Shown one piece after another: positions 18,472 through 27,027 of a stretch of 61,316 bases of DNA. The position numbers and the translations under genes were made by a program. Source of the stretch: Leptotrichiaceae bacterium (GTDB lineage: Bacteria; Fusobacteriota; Fusobacteriia; Fusobacteriales; Leptotrichiaceae); the NCBI GenBank assembly GCA_018060185.1, contig JAGOWQ010000007.1:1-61316 (forward strand), given 5' to 3'. The notes under the pieces are model-generated. The model was given only the letters and a program-made list of their open reading frames with translations. It made no database searches and was not told the origin of the DNA. The first letter of the stretch is position 1. The number at the start of each line of letters is the position of its first letter.

Positions 18472-18472
18472 G

Positions 18473-18739
18473 ATGTTAATAGGAAAAATTGTTAATAATG
18501 TTTGGGCAACAAGAAAAGATGAAAAACTAAAAGGATTAAAATTAATGGTTGTTGAGCTAGAAGGAGAGATACAGACGAGTAAAACTATAGTAGCTGTGGA
18601 TTATATAGGAGCAGGAGAAGGAGATAGGGTGATTATAGTCACAGGAAGCTCTGCTAGGCATGTTTTTGATGCAGATACACCAGTTGATGCTACTATCGTG
18701 GGAATAATAGATAGTTTGGAATCTGAAGATAAGGAGTAG
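18473..18739 (+). CDS. eutN: EutN/CcmL-type BMC-P pentamer vertex protein
   Basis: An 88-residue bacteriophage-fold vertex protein (PF03319) that closes the corners of the shell. The start at 18473 gives the usual MLIGKIVNNVWATRKDEKL opening and follows a gagga site. A longer frame from 18443 overlaps the previous gene and lacks conservation. Family hallmarks are VAVDYIGAGEGDRVIIVTGS and the C-terminal DATIVGIID. Only one pentamer gene is seen in the locus, so choline and ethanolamine genes would share this vertex protein. Confidence 0.95.
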   Translation: MLIGKIVNNVWATRKDEKLKGLKLMVVELEGEIQTSKTIVAVDYIGAGEGDRVIIVTGSSARHVFDADTPVDATIVGIIDSLESEDKE

Positions 18740-18743
18740 TATA

Positions 18744-19025
18744 ATGGGAAAAAAATTAATAACGGCTGTAAATTATTTAGACTACATTTGTGATAATAAA
18801 TTATTTATAACAAGTGATGTAATTGTTACTCCTGGAGCAAAAGACAAAATACGAAAAGATGGAGTAGAAATTATATATAATAAAGATAGTTCTTGTGAAA
18901 ATAAAGAAATTCCAAGTAATAAAGAAATAGAGAAAAAAATTATTGAAATGTTAGTAAAAGATTTTGGAATAACAGATCCTGAAGTAATAAAAAAAATATT
19001 ACAAAAAGTAAAAGATTTGATTTAA
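18744..19025 (+). CDS. Small protein with EutT-like lead module and encapsulation-type helix
   Basis: A 93-residue protein. Its first half (LITAVNYLDYICDNKLFITS, then VIVTPGAKDKIRKDGVEIIY) resembles the N-terminal module of EutT and the C-terminal module of the product at 17839. Its second half is a charged amphipathic pair of helices (from IEKKIIEMLVKDFG to VIKKILQKVKDLI) of the encapsulation-peptide type. No catalytic domain is present. It looks like a stand-alone targeting or assembly adaptor. It starts four bases after eutN and is followed by the alcohol dehydrogenase, so it may help load that enzyme, which has no obvious targeting helix. That last idea is inference. Confidence 0.6.
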   Translation: MGKKLITAVNYLDYICDNKLFITSDVIVTPGAKDKIRKDGVEIIYNKDSSCENKEIPSNKEIEKKIIEMLVKDFGITDPEVIKKILQKVKDLI

Positions 19026-19040
19026 AGGGGAGTGAAACTA

Positions 19041-20159
19041 TTGGAAATGTTTCAAATAAAACCAGATATATATTATGGACCTAACTCTCTTGATATATTA
19101 AGAACTTTAAATATAAAAAAAGTTTTTTTAGTAACAGATGAAAATATGATTAAATTAAAAGTGTCTGATAAAATAACAAATATACTTAAAGCTAGAGGAA
19201 TAGAAGTAAAAATCTATTCAGATGTAAAACCTGATCCTACAGATGAAGAAATAATAAAAGGAATGATGGAGTTAGGACCGTATTCTCCAGATTGCATTAT
19301 AGCTTTGGGTGGAGGCTCACCAATAGACGCTTGTAAAGCAATGTTATATTTTATAAATAAAATAAAATCTGCTATAGGAGAAGAATATAAGACTAAATTT
19401 ATATCTATACCTACAACAAGTGGAACAGGTTCAGAAGTGACTTCTTATTCTGTTGTTACTTTAGGTAGTAAAAAAATACCACTTAGTAGTATAGAAATGC
19501 TTCCAGATATAGCGATATTGTATCCTGAATTTATAAAAACCCTACCTCCAGAGATAATTGCTGATACAGGGATGGATGTTCTTACTCACGCAATTGAGTC
19601 ATATGTATGTAAAGTAAGCAATCTTTTTACAAAAACTTTGTCATTGGGAGCAATAAAAACTGTATTCTCAGATTTAGTGAATAATTATATGAATCCTGAA
19701 CTCGAAAGAGAAAGAATAGATTTACAAATAGCTTCTTGTATGGCAGGAGCAGCTTTTAGTAATTCAGCATTAGGTATTAACCACAGTATTGCACATTCTT
19801 TAGGAGGAAGGTTTCATAAGGCTCATGGAAGATTAAACGCAATGATTATGCCTAAAGTAATAAGATTTAATGCACAAAATAAAGAGGCTGCAAAACTTTA
19901 TTGTGAAATATCTAGATCCTTAGGATTTAATCCAAAAAATGATATTGAAGGAGTGGAATATTTAGTAAAAGCTATAGAAATAAGAAGTAGTAAAATGAAA
20001 ATTCCTAATAAATTAAGAGATTTAAATATACCTAAAGAAAAATTTATATCAGAAATTGACGGAATGATAGAACAAATAGAAAATGATATTTGTACAACAT
20101 ACAATCCTAGAAAATTTACTAAAAATGAAATGAAAGATTTATTATTGAGTTTATATTAA
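19041..20159 (+). CDS. eutG: Iron-type alcohol dehydrogenase (EutG/PduQ-like)
   Basis: About 372 residues of a group III Fe-dependent alcohol dehydrogenase that reduces acetaldehyde to ethanol and regenerates NAD+ inside the compartment. Seen: nucleotide site ALGGGSPIDACKAM, PTTSGTGSEVTS, and the metal-ligand region with DTGMDVLTHAIES, NHSIAHSLGG and KAHGRLNAMIMP. TTG at 19041 is favoured by its 8-base spacing from ggggag; GTG at 19032 is also in frame but sits almost on the ribosome site. It is the last gene before the hairpin-rich gap that precedes eutA. Confidence 0.9.
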   Translation: MEMFQIKPDIYYGPNSLDILRTLNIKKVFLVTDENMIKLKVSDKITNILKARGIEVKIYSDVKPDPTDEEIIKGMMELGPYSPDCIIALGGGSPIDACKAMLYFINKIKSAIGEEYKTKFISIPTTSGTGSEVTSYSVVTLGSKKIPLSSIEMLPDIAILYPEFIKTLPPEIIADTGMDVLTHAIESYVCKVSNLFTKTLSLGAIKTVFSDLVNNYMNPELERERIDLQIASCMAGAAFSNSALGINHSIAHSLGGRFHKAHGRLNAMIMPKVIRFNAQNKEAAKLYCEISRSLGFNPKNDIEGVEYLVKAIEIRSSKMKIPNKLRDLNIPKEKFISEIDGMIEQIENDICTTYNPRKFTKNEMKDLLLSLY

Positions 20160-20165
20160 AAAAAT

Positions 20166-20217
20166 AAAAAGCCAAGCTAAAAACTTGCTTTTTACAGGAT
20201 TAAAATCAGGTTTTTAG
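20166..20217 (+). promoter_or_regulatory. Mutually exclusive hairpins between the ADH gene and eutA, candidate attenuator
   Basis: Hairpin A pairs AAAAAGCCAAG (20166-20176) with CTTGCTTTTT (20184-20193), with one bulged C. Hairpin B pairs CTAAAAACTTG (20177-20187) with CAGGTTTTTAG (20207-20217) over 11 positions with one G-T wobble, and is followed by a T-rich stretch. The two share bases 20184-20187, so they cannot both form completely. B with its U-rich tail could terminate transcription and A could prevent it, or the pair may simply be a terminator. Confidence 0.5.
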
Positions 20218-20255
20218 TTTATTTTATCCATAATTATGTAGAATAGGAGTTTTTT

Positions 20256-21698
20256 ATGATAGAGGAAATAATAAGTGTAGGAATAGACATAGGAACTTCT
20301 ACAACGCAACTTATATTTTCAAAAATATATATTGAAAACAGAGGCTCTGCTTTTACAGTTCCTCAAATAAAAATTATAGGAAAAGAAGTAATATATAGAA
20401 GTGATATATATATAACTCCTTTAGAAACAGAGAGTAAGATAGATGCAAAAAAAGTTAAAGAGTTGATAGCTTTAGAATATAAAAAAGCAAATATAAAATA
20501 TGAAGATGTTTCCACAGGAGCTGTAATTATAACGGGAGATACGGCTAGAAAAGAAAATGCAAAAGAAGTTTTAGAATTGCTTAGTGGTATGGCGGGAGAT
20601 TTCGTAGTAGCTACTGCTGGTCCAGATTTAGAAAGTATTATAGCAGGAAAAGGCTCTGGTGCATATACATTTTCAGAAGATAAAAATACCAATATAATAA
20701 ACTTTGACATCGGTGGAGGGACTACAAATATAGTCGTGTTTAATAAAGGAGAAGTAGAAGATACTACTTGCCTTGATATCGGCGGAAGACTTATAAAAAT
20801 TGATGATAATGGAAATGTTTATTATATATTCAAAAAAATGTTTTATATAGCAGAAGACGTAGGAGTAAATTTAAAAATAGGTGAAAAATTAAGTGAGTTT
20901 GATACAAGAAAAATTTGTAAGAGAATGGGTGAATTAATTTTTGAGAGTATAAATTTAATTCCAAAAACAGAATTATATAAAAAAATTGTTACTGATAAAG
21001 ATTTTAGAAAAGAAATAAAAGAAATAAAATATTATTCTTTTACAGGTGGAGTGGCTGATTTTATTTATGATAAATTAGAAAAAAATTTATTCAAATATAA
21101 TGATATTGGAATCATATTAGGTGAAGAAATATTGAAATTAGTTAATCAAATGGAAATTAATATTATAAAATTAAGTGAAACTATAGGAGCAACAGTTGTA
21201 GGAGCAGGAAATCATACAACAGAAATAAGTGGGAGTACAATAACTTACTCAGAAGGAATATTTCCTATAAAAAATATTCCTGTGTTAAAGTTAAGTGAAT
21301 TAGACGAAAAACTTTCTTATTCTGAATTAGAAAATATATTAGAAAGAAAATTGGAATGGTTCAATACTAAAAATGAAAAAGGTGTAGAAAAAGAAAATGT
21401 AGCTATTGCACTAAGAGGAAAACATAATATGGATTATTCAGATATAATGGAATTATCTAAAGTTTTAAGTAATGTAGCAAATAAAAAATTAAATTTTGAT
21501 TTTCCTTTAGTCATTATAGTAGAAAACGATATGGCAAAGGTTTTAGGTCAATGTATAAAATTAAATTTAGAAAGACGTGATATAATCTGTATCGATAAAG
21601 TAAAAGTAAAAGATGGGGATTATATTGATATTGGAGCTCCTCTAGGTATGGGGAATGTATTGCCAGTAGTGGTAAAGACATTAGTTTTCAATTATTAA
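20256..21698 (+). CDS. eutA: Ethanolamine ammonia-lyase reactivating factor EutA
   Basis: A 480-residue member of the EutA family, which releases damaged cobalamin from ethanolamine ammonia-lyase in an ATP-dependent way. It has actin-like ATPase signatures [16 protein letters not shown] near the N-terminus and [14 protein letters not shown] near residue 150, plus SFTGGVADF and [15 protein letters not shown] in the second half. It is the first gene of the ethanolamine-specific block, followed at 47 bases by eutB. The 96-base gap before it contains the candidate attenuator but no convincing promoter. Confidence 0.93.
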   Translation: MIEEIISVGIDIGTSTTQLIFSKIYIENRGSAFTVPQIKIIGKEVIYRSDIYITPLETESKIDAKKVKELIALEYKKANIKYEDVSTGAVIITGDTARKENAKEVLELLSGMAGDFVVATAGPDLESIIAGKGSGAYTFSEDKNTNIINFDIGGGTTNIVVFNKGEVEDTTCLDIGGRLIKIDDNGNVYYIFKKMFYIAEDVGVNLKIGEKLSEFDTRKICKRMGELIFESINLIPKTELYKKIVTDKDFRKEIKEIKYYSFTGGVADFIYDKLEKNLFKYNDIGIILGEEILKLVNQMEINIIKLSETIGATVVGAGNHTTEISGSTITYSEGIFPIKNIPVLKLSELDEKLSYSELENILERKLEWFNTKNEKGVEKENVAIALRGKHNMDYSDIMELSKVLSNVANKKLNFDFPLVIIVENDMAKVLGQCIKLNLERRDIICIDKVKVKDGDYIDIGAPLGMGNVLPVVVKTLVFNY

Positions 21699-21745
21699 GG
21701 ATTAAGTAAAAACAAATTTAAATGCTTTTAGAAGAGGTGAATTAA

Positions 21746-23110
21746 ATGATATTAAAAACTAGATTGTTTGGTCGTAGTTATGAGTTTAAATCAGTAAAAG
21801 AAGTGCTAGCCAAAGCTAATGAGTACAAATCAGGAGATGAATTAGCTGGGGTGTCTGCAAAAAATGCTGAAGAAAGAGTAGCTGCAAAAGCAGTATTATC
21901 TGAATTAAAGTTATCTGATTTAAGAAATAATCCTGTAGTACCTTACGAAGAAGATGAAGTAACGAGAATTATTCAAGATGATGTAAATGAAAAAATTTAT
22001 GATGAAATAAAAAATTGGACAGTAAGTGAGTTTAGAGAATGGATACTTAGTATAAAAACTACAGGCGAAGATATAAAAAGAGTGAGCAAAGGGTTAACAA
22101 GTGAAATGGTAGCTGCTGTCACAAAATTAATGGGAAATATGGACTTAGTTTCAGCTGCAAGTAAAATAAGAATAAAAAAATTCTGTAATACAGAAATAGG
22201 TGGAGATGATATTCTAGCGGTGAGATTACAACCAAATCATACAACAGATGACCCAGATGGAATTATGTTATCTGTGTATGAAGGTTTAAGTTATGGAATA
22301 GGAGATGCTTTAATAGGATTAAATCCAGTTGATGACAGTGTGGATAGTGTTAAAAGAGTACTAGAAAGATTTAATGAGATAAAAACAAAATGGGATATAC
22401 CAACACAAATTTGTGTACTAGCTCATGTAACAACACAAATGGAAGCAGTAAAACAAGGTGCTCCTACAGATTTAATATTTCAAAGTATAGCAGGATCTGA
22501 AAAAGGAAATGAAGCTTTTGGAATAGATGGAAAGATGATAGAAGAAGCAAGGCAATTAGCGCTAAAATATGGTACAGCTTCAGGACCGAATGTAATGTAT
22601 TTTGAAACTGGACAAGGTTCAGAATTATCTTCAGAAGCACATCACGGAGCAGACCAAGTAACAATGGAAGCTAGATGTTATGGATTTGCAAAAAGATTTG
22701 ATCCGTATATCGTAAATACAGTTGTTGGATTTATAGGACCAGAATATTTATATGATAGTAAACAGGTTATAAGAGCTGGTCTTGAAGATCATTTTATGGG
22801 TAAATTAACAGGTATTTCAATGGGAGTAGATGCATGTTATACTAACCATATGAAAGCAGATCAAAATGATATAGAAAATTTAGAAATGCTTTTAACTATA
22901 GCAGGAGTAAATTATTTTATGGGAATACCTGCAGGAGATGATATAATGTTAAATTACCAAACAACTCCATATCATGACAGTGCTACACTAAGAGAAATGT
23001 GTAAAAAAAGACCTATAAAACCATTTGAAGAATGGTTAGAAAAAATGGGAATATTAAAAGATGGAAAACTTACGGAAAGAGCAGGAGATGCTTCAATTTT
23101 CTTAAAATAG
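21746..23110 (+). CDS. eutB: Ethanolamine ammonia-lyase large subunit
   Basis: A 454-residue TIM-barrel large subunit of adenosylcobalamin-dependent ethanolamine ammonia-lyase, which converts ethanolamine to acetaldehyde and ammonia. Recognisable stretches are RLQPNHTTDDPDGIMLSVYE, GLNPVDDSVDSVKRVLERFN, MYFETGQGSELSSEAHHGAD and MGIPAGDDIMLNYQTTPYHD. Length and start (good gaggtg site) match the family. It pairs with eutC, which starts 12 bases after its stop codon. Confidence 0.97.
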   Translation: MILKTRLFGRSYEFKSVKEVLAKANEYKSGDELAGVSAKNAEERVAAKAVLSELKLSDLRNNPVVPYEEDEVTRIIQDDVNEKIYDEIKNWTVSEFREWILSIKTTGEDIKRVSKGLTSEMVAAVTKLMGNMDLVSAASKIRIKKFCNTEIGGDDILAVRLQPNHTTDDPDGIMLSVYEGLSYGIGDALIGLNPVDDSVDSVKRVLERFNEIKTKWDIPTQICVLAHVTTQMEAVKQGAPTDLIFQSIAGSEKGNEAFGIDGKMIEEARQLALKYGTASGPNVMYFETGQGSELSSEAHHGADQVTMEARCYGFAKRFDPYIVNTVVGFIGPEYLYDSKQVIRAGLEDHFMGKLTGISMGVDACYTNHMKADQNDIENLEMLLTIAGVNYFMGIPAGDDIMLNYQTTPYHDSATLREMCKKRPIKPFEEWLEKMGILKDGKLTERAGDASIFLK

Positions 23111-23122
23111 GGAGGAAAAGTA

Positions 23123-24007
23123 ATGTTATCAGATAAAGAGCTTAAAGAAATAATAGGTAAAATAATGAACGAAATAGAAGTTGGTAAGAATGTTGCTCCA
23201 ATACAAGGTGTAAATAAAACATCAGAAACTTCTAAAATAGAAAGTGGAAAATTAAAGGATATAGGTGCAATAAATATAAAAGATCAAATGCTAGTGGATA
23301 ATCCTGAAAATAGAGATGAGTATATGAAGTTAAAACAAAAAACTTCTGCAAGACTTGGTATAGGAAGAGCAGGAAGTAGATTTAAGACTGATGTTCTTTT
23401 AAGATTTAGAGCTGATCATGCAGCAGCACAAGATGCCGTATTTAATGATGTTCCAAAGGAATTTCTAGAAGAAATTGGATTGTTTGAAGTTACGAGTGAA
23501 TGTGAAAGTAGAGATCAGTACATAACAAGACCTGATTTAGGTAGAAAAATAGGAGAAGAAGGAATAAAAATAATAAATGAGAAGTGTAAAAAAAATCCTA
23601 CAATACAAATAGTAATTTCAGATGGATTGAGTTCTACAGCTGTGGAGGCTAATGCTAAAAATATTCTTCCAGCATTGGAAAATGGATTAAAAGGATATGG
23701 AATAGATGCAGGAACAACTTTTTTCATAAAATATGGAAGAGTTGGATCAGGAGATCATGTAGGTGAATTAGTAAATGCTGATGTTGTTTGTATGTTAATA
23801 GGAGAGAGACCAGGATTGACTACAGCAGAAAGTATGAGTGCTTACATAACTTATAAAGCACATGTAGGTATACCTGAAGCAAAAAGAACAGTTGTTTCAA
23901 ATATTCATAAAGACGGAACACCGTCTTCAGAAGCTGGGGCTCATGTAGCTACTTTAATAAAAAAAATACTAGATGCAAAAGCTTCAGGACAAGATTTAAA
24001 ATTATAA
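23123..24007 (+). CDS. eutC: Ethanolamine ammonia-lyase small subunit
   Basis: A 294-residue small subunit that forms the cobalamin-binding partner of EutB. Core motifs are ARLGIGRAGSRFKTDVLLRF, RADHAAAQDAVF, VISDGLSSTAVEANA and LIGERPGLTTAESMSAYITY. The N-terminal 22 residues (MLSDKELKEIIGKIMNEIEV) form an amphipathic helix, followed by a Ser/Thr/Lys-rich linker to about residue 70. In characterised systems this helix targets the EutBC holoenzyme to the shell. Confidence 0.97.
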   Translation: MLSDKELKEIIGKIMNEIEVGKNVAPIQGVNKTSETSKIESGKLKDIGAINIKDQMLVDNPENRDEYMKLKQKTSARLGIGRAGSRFKTDVLLRFRADHAAAQDAVFNDVPKEFLEEIGLFEVTSECESRDQYITRPDLGRKIGEEGIKIINEKCKKNPTIQIVISDGLSSTAVEANAKNILPALENGLKGYGIDAGTTFFIKYGRVGSGDHVGELVNADVVCMLIGERPGLTTAESMSAYITYKAHVGIPEAKRTVVSNIHKDGTPSSEAGAHVATLIKKILDAKASGQDLKL

Positions 24008-24044
24008 AACAAAAAAATAATTTAATGTAAATTTAGGAGGAAAC

Positions 24045-24695
24045 ATGAAAGGTGATAAATTAAAAGCTAGTGTTTTAGCTACAAGATTAATTCCAAATGT
24101 AGATAGTGCTATGATAAAAGAATTTGGGTTACCAGAAGGACATAGAAGTCTTGGTATATTAACATCAGATTGTGATGATGTTACTTATACAGCGTTAGAT
24201 GAGGCTACAAAAAAAGCTGTAGTTGAAGTAGTGTATGCTAAATCATTTTATGGCGGAGCAGCAAATGCAAATACAAAATTAGCAGGTGAAGTTATAGGTA
24301 TATTATCAGGTCCAACTCCTGCAGAGGTTAAAAGTGGGCTAGATTCAGCCGTTGATTTTATTAGAAACGAAGCAGCATTTGTAAGTGCTAATGATGACGA
24401 TACAATAGCATATTACGCACACTGTATTTCAAGAACAGGAACTTACTTATCAAAATCAGCAGGAATAGAAGAAGGAGAAGCATTAGCTTATTTAATTGCT
24501 CCTCCATTAGAAGCAATGTATGCTTTAGATGTAGCTTTAAAATCAGCAGATGTTAGATTAGTATCTTTTTATGGACCACCTTCAGAAACAAACTTTGGTG
24601 GAGGATTATTGACAGGAAGTCAGTCTGCTTGTCAATCAGCTTGCGATGCTTTTGCTGAAGCAGTAAAAGCAGTAGCAGATAAGCCGATTGAGTAA
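24045..24695 (+). CDS. eutL: EutL shell protein (tandem BMC trimer)
   Basis: A 216-residue EutL: tandem permuted BMC domains forming a trimer with a gated pore. Typical segments are VLATRLIPNVDSAMIKEFGL, AKSFYGGAANANTKLAGEVI, LSGPTPAEVKSGL and SFYGPPSETNFGGGLLTGSQ. It is distinct from the BMC-T at 3107, so the locus encodes two trimer classes, one in the choline block and one in the ethanolamine block. Confidence 0.95.
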   Translation: MKGDKLKASVLATRLIPNVDSAMIKEFGLPEGHRSLGILTSDCDDVTYTALDEATKKAVVEVVYAKSFYGGAANANTKLAGEVIGILSGPTPAEVKSGLDSAVDFIRNEAAFVSANDDDTIAYYAHCISRTGTYLSKSAGIEEGEALAYLIAPPLEAMYALDVALKSADVRLVSFYGPPSETNFGGGLLTGSQSACQSACDAFAEAVKAVADKPIE

Positions 24696-24729
24696 AAAAA
24701 TATAATACAATTTTAATTTAGGAGGAAAA

Positions 24730-25830
24730 ATGGATATAAGTACAGTTATACTTTACATAATGGTTGTTTTCATGGTTATTGGTGGAGTAGATAAAATTTT
24801 AGGAAATAAGCTTGGGTATGGAGAAAAATTTGAAGAAGGAATATTAGCCATGGGATCTTTAGCAGTTGCAATGGTTGGAATAATATCATTAGCTCCTGTT
24901 TTAGCAAATTTATTAAATCCAATTATAGTTCCAATATATTCAACGTTAGGAGCAGACCCTTCAATGTTCGCTACAACATTACTTGCTAACGACATGGGAG
25001 GTGCTCCATTGGCATTGTCAATGGCACAAGATCCTCAATCAGGATTGTTTGCTGCTTTCATATTGGGATCTATGATGGGACCAACAATAGTTTTTACAAT
25101 TCCTGTAGCATTAGGAATAATAAGAAAGGAAGATAATCCATTTTTAGCTAAAGGTATATTATCAGGTATAACAACAATACCTTTAGGATGTTTAATTGGA
25201 GGATTAGTAGCTGGATTTCCAATAGGAATGATTTTAAGAAACTTAATACCTATAATAATATTTTCAATTTTAATAATTATAGGATTGTGGAGAATACCTG
25301 AAAAAATGACAAAAGGATTTACCGTTTTTGGGAAAGGAGTTGTTATAGTTATAACAATAGGTCTAATAGCAGCAATTATAGAGGCTTTAACAGGTTTTGT
25401 TGTTATTCCAGGAATGGGACCAATAAGTGAAGGTTTAGAAACAGTTGGAGTTATTTCAATAGTTCTTGCTGGAGCGTTTCCTCTTGTTCACTTCATTACA
25501 AAAGTTTTTGAAAAACCGTTAAAATCAATAGGGCAAAAATTAGGAATGAATGAAGCTGGAGCAGCTGGATTAGTAGCTACTCTAGCAAATAATATCCCTA
25601 TGTTTGGAATGTTAAAAGATATGGATTCAAATGGTAAAATAATGAATATAGCATTTGCAGTTAGTGCGGCTTTTGTTTTTGGAGATCATCTTGGATTTAC
25701 AGCAGGATATGCAAATGGACAATATAAAAATATGATATTTCCAATGGTTGCAGGTAAATTAGTAGCAGGAATAACAGCTATATTTGTAGCAAAAATGCTA
25801 TTTGGTGAAAAAAAAGAAAAAAATGTGTAG
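24730..25830 (+). CDS. eutH: Ethanolamine permease EutH
   Basis: A 366-residue inner-membrane protein with about ten to eleven hydrophobic helices. It matches the EutH family through GGVDKILGNKLGYGEKFEEG, FATTLLANDMGGAPLALSMA and AGAAGLVATLANNIPMFGML. It imports ethanolamine when external concentrations or pH are low. It starts after a strong aggagg and lies between eutL and the secreted phosphatase gene. Confidence 0.95.
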   Translation: MDISTVILYIMVVFMVIGGVDKILGNKLGYGEKFEEGILAMGSLAVAMVGIISLAPVLANLLNPIIVPIYSTLGADPSMFATTLLANDMGGAPLALSMAQDPQSGLFAAFILGSMMGPTIVFTIPVALGIIRKEDNPFLAKGILSGITTIPLGCLIGGLVAGFPIGMILRNLIPIIIFSILIIIGLWRIPEKMTKGFTVFGKGVVIVITIGLIAAIIEALTGFVVIPGMGPISEGLETVGVISIVLAGAFPLVHFITKVFEKPLKSIGQKLGMNEAGAAGLVATLANNIPMFGMLKDMDSNGKIMNIAFAVSAAFVFGDHLGFTAGYANGQYKNMIFPMVAGKLVAGITAIFVAKMLFGEKKEKNV

Positions 25831-25864
25831 TTAAAAAAAGTTTTTATAAAAATATGGAGGTCAA

Positions 25865-27007
25865 ATGAAATTAAGTGTTAAGAATATAATAATATTAATT
25901 TTTTCGTTATTCACTTTAAATATACTGGCAGCTAATATTGACGAAGGAAGATGGGTTCCTAAAAATAGGGAAGTTCTATCAAAACTTATAGATGAAAATA
26001 AAAATAAAGGAAATTATGTAATTTTCGATTGGGATTACACATCTATTTATCAAGATACTCAAGAAAATCTATTTAGATATCAAATAGATAAATTAAAATT
26101 TAAAATGACACCAGAAGAATTTTCAAGAGCTATAAGAAAAGATATTCCGTTAGATAATTTTTCTGACGAATATAGAAATACAAGTGGTGGTAGTATAAAT
26201 ATAACAAAAATAGGTAATGATTTAGATAAAAGATATGCATTTATTTATGAAAACTATATAAAAAATAAAAAAATGAGCTTAGAAGAAATTCACAAAACAG
26301 AAGAATTTAAAGATTTCAGAGGTAAATTAGCATTTTTATATGAAGCTATCGGAGGAAGTTTTTCTCACGATGTATCATATCCTTGGGTATTATATTTATT
26401 CCATGGAATGACACAAAATGAAGTAAAAGAATTAACTAAAGAAGCAAATGATTTTGGAATAGGAAATAGACTTGGAAAATATGTCCTTGAATCTAGTGAT
26501 AGATTGACAGGAGAAACAGGTAAAGTTACATATGAATACAAAAGTGGATTAAGAACTCAGCCTGAAATAGCTAATTTATTCCATGAATTTGAAAAAAATG
26601 GTATAAAAGTTTATGTGGTTACAGCTTCTTTAGAAGATGTAGTAAGAGTGTTTGCTACGGATAAATCATATGGATATAATGTAAGTTCAGAAAATGTTTA
26701 TGGCATGAGATTAGAAATGGTAGGAGACAAATATACTGCACAATATAGAAAAGATTATCCTCAAACACAGACAAAAGGAAAGGTTGAGGTAATAAATAGA
26801 TTTATAAAACCTAAACATAATGGAAGAGATCCTATTTTAGTTGCTGGAGATAGTGTTGGAGATGAAAACATGCTAAAAGAATACAAAGGGACGAAAGTAT
26901 TACTTATTATGAAAAGAAAAGATAAATTAGATGATTTAGTTAAAGATAAAAGATCATTAATTCAAAAAAGAAATGAAATAACAGGATTATTATCTCCAGA
27001 AAATTAG
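25865..27007 (+). CDS. Secreted HAD-family phosphatase, phosphorylcholine-phosphatase (PchP)-like
   Basis: A 380-residue protein with a signal peptide (hydrophobic MKLSVKNIIILIFSLFTLNI, likely cut after ILAA), so it acts in the periplasm or outside. HAD motif I is FDWDYTSIY (Asp55 nucleophile, Asp57), motif II VVTAS, and motif III/IV GDSVGDENML (Asp329, Asp333). The large helical cap between motifs I and II matches Pseudomonas phosphorylcholine phosphatase, which hydrolyses phosphocholine and phosphoethanolamine. Placed between eutH and eutQ with gaps of about 35 and 20 bases, it would release choline or ethanolamine for uptake. The substrate is inference from family and context. Confidence 0.8.
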   Translation: MKLSVKNIIILIFSLFTLNILAANIDEGRWVPKNREVLSKLIDENKNKGNYVIFDWDYTSIYQDTQENLFRYQIDKLKFKMTPEEFSRAIRKDIPLDNFSDEYRNTSGGSINITKIGNDLDKRYAFIYENYIKNKKMSLEEIHKTEEFKDFRGKLAFLYEAIGGSFSHDVSYPWVLYLFHGMTQNEVKELTKEANDFGIGNRLGKYVLESSDRLTGETGKVTYEYKSGLRTQPEIANLFHEFEKNGIKVYVVTASLEDVVRVFATDKSYGYNVSSENVYGMRLEMVGDKYTAQYRKDYPQTQTKGKVEVINRFIKPKHNGRDPILVAGDSVGDENMLKEYKGTKVLLIMKRKDKLDDLVKDKRSLIQKRNEITGLLSPEN

Positions 27008-27027
27008 AAGTATTGGGAGGAAGAAAC

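Noticed and set aside
18443..18472. Longer EutN starting at 18443
   Set aside because: It overlaps the previous gene and adds ten non-family residues. MLIGKIV at 18473 is the usual EutN start.
20166..20217. EutV (ANTAR) antiterminator target before eutA
   Set aside because: The expected pair of small stems with hexaloops bearing A at position 1 and G at position 4 is not present, and no eutVW genes are in the window.
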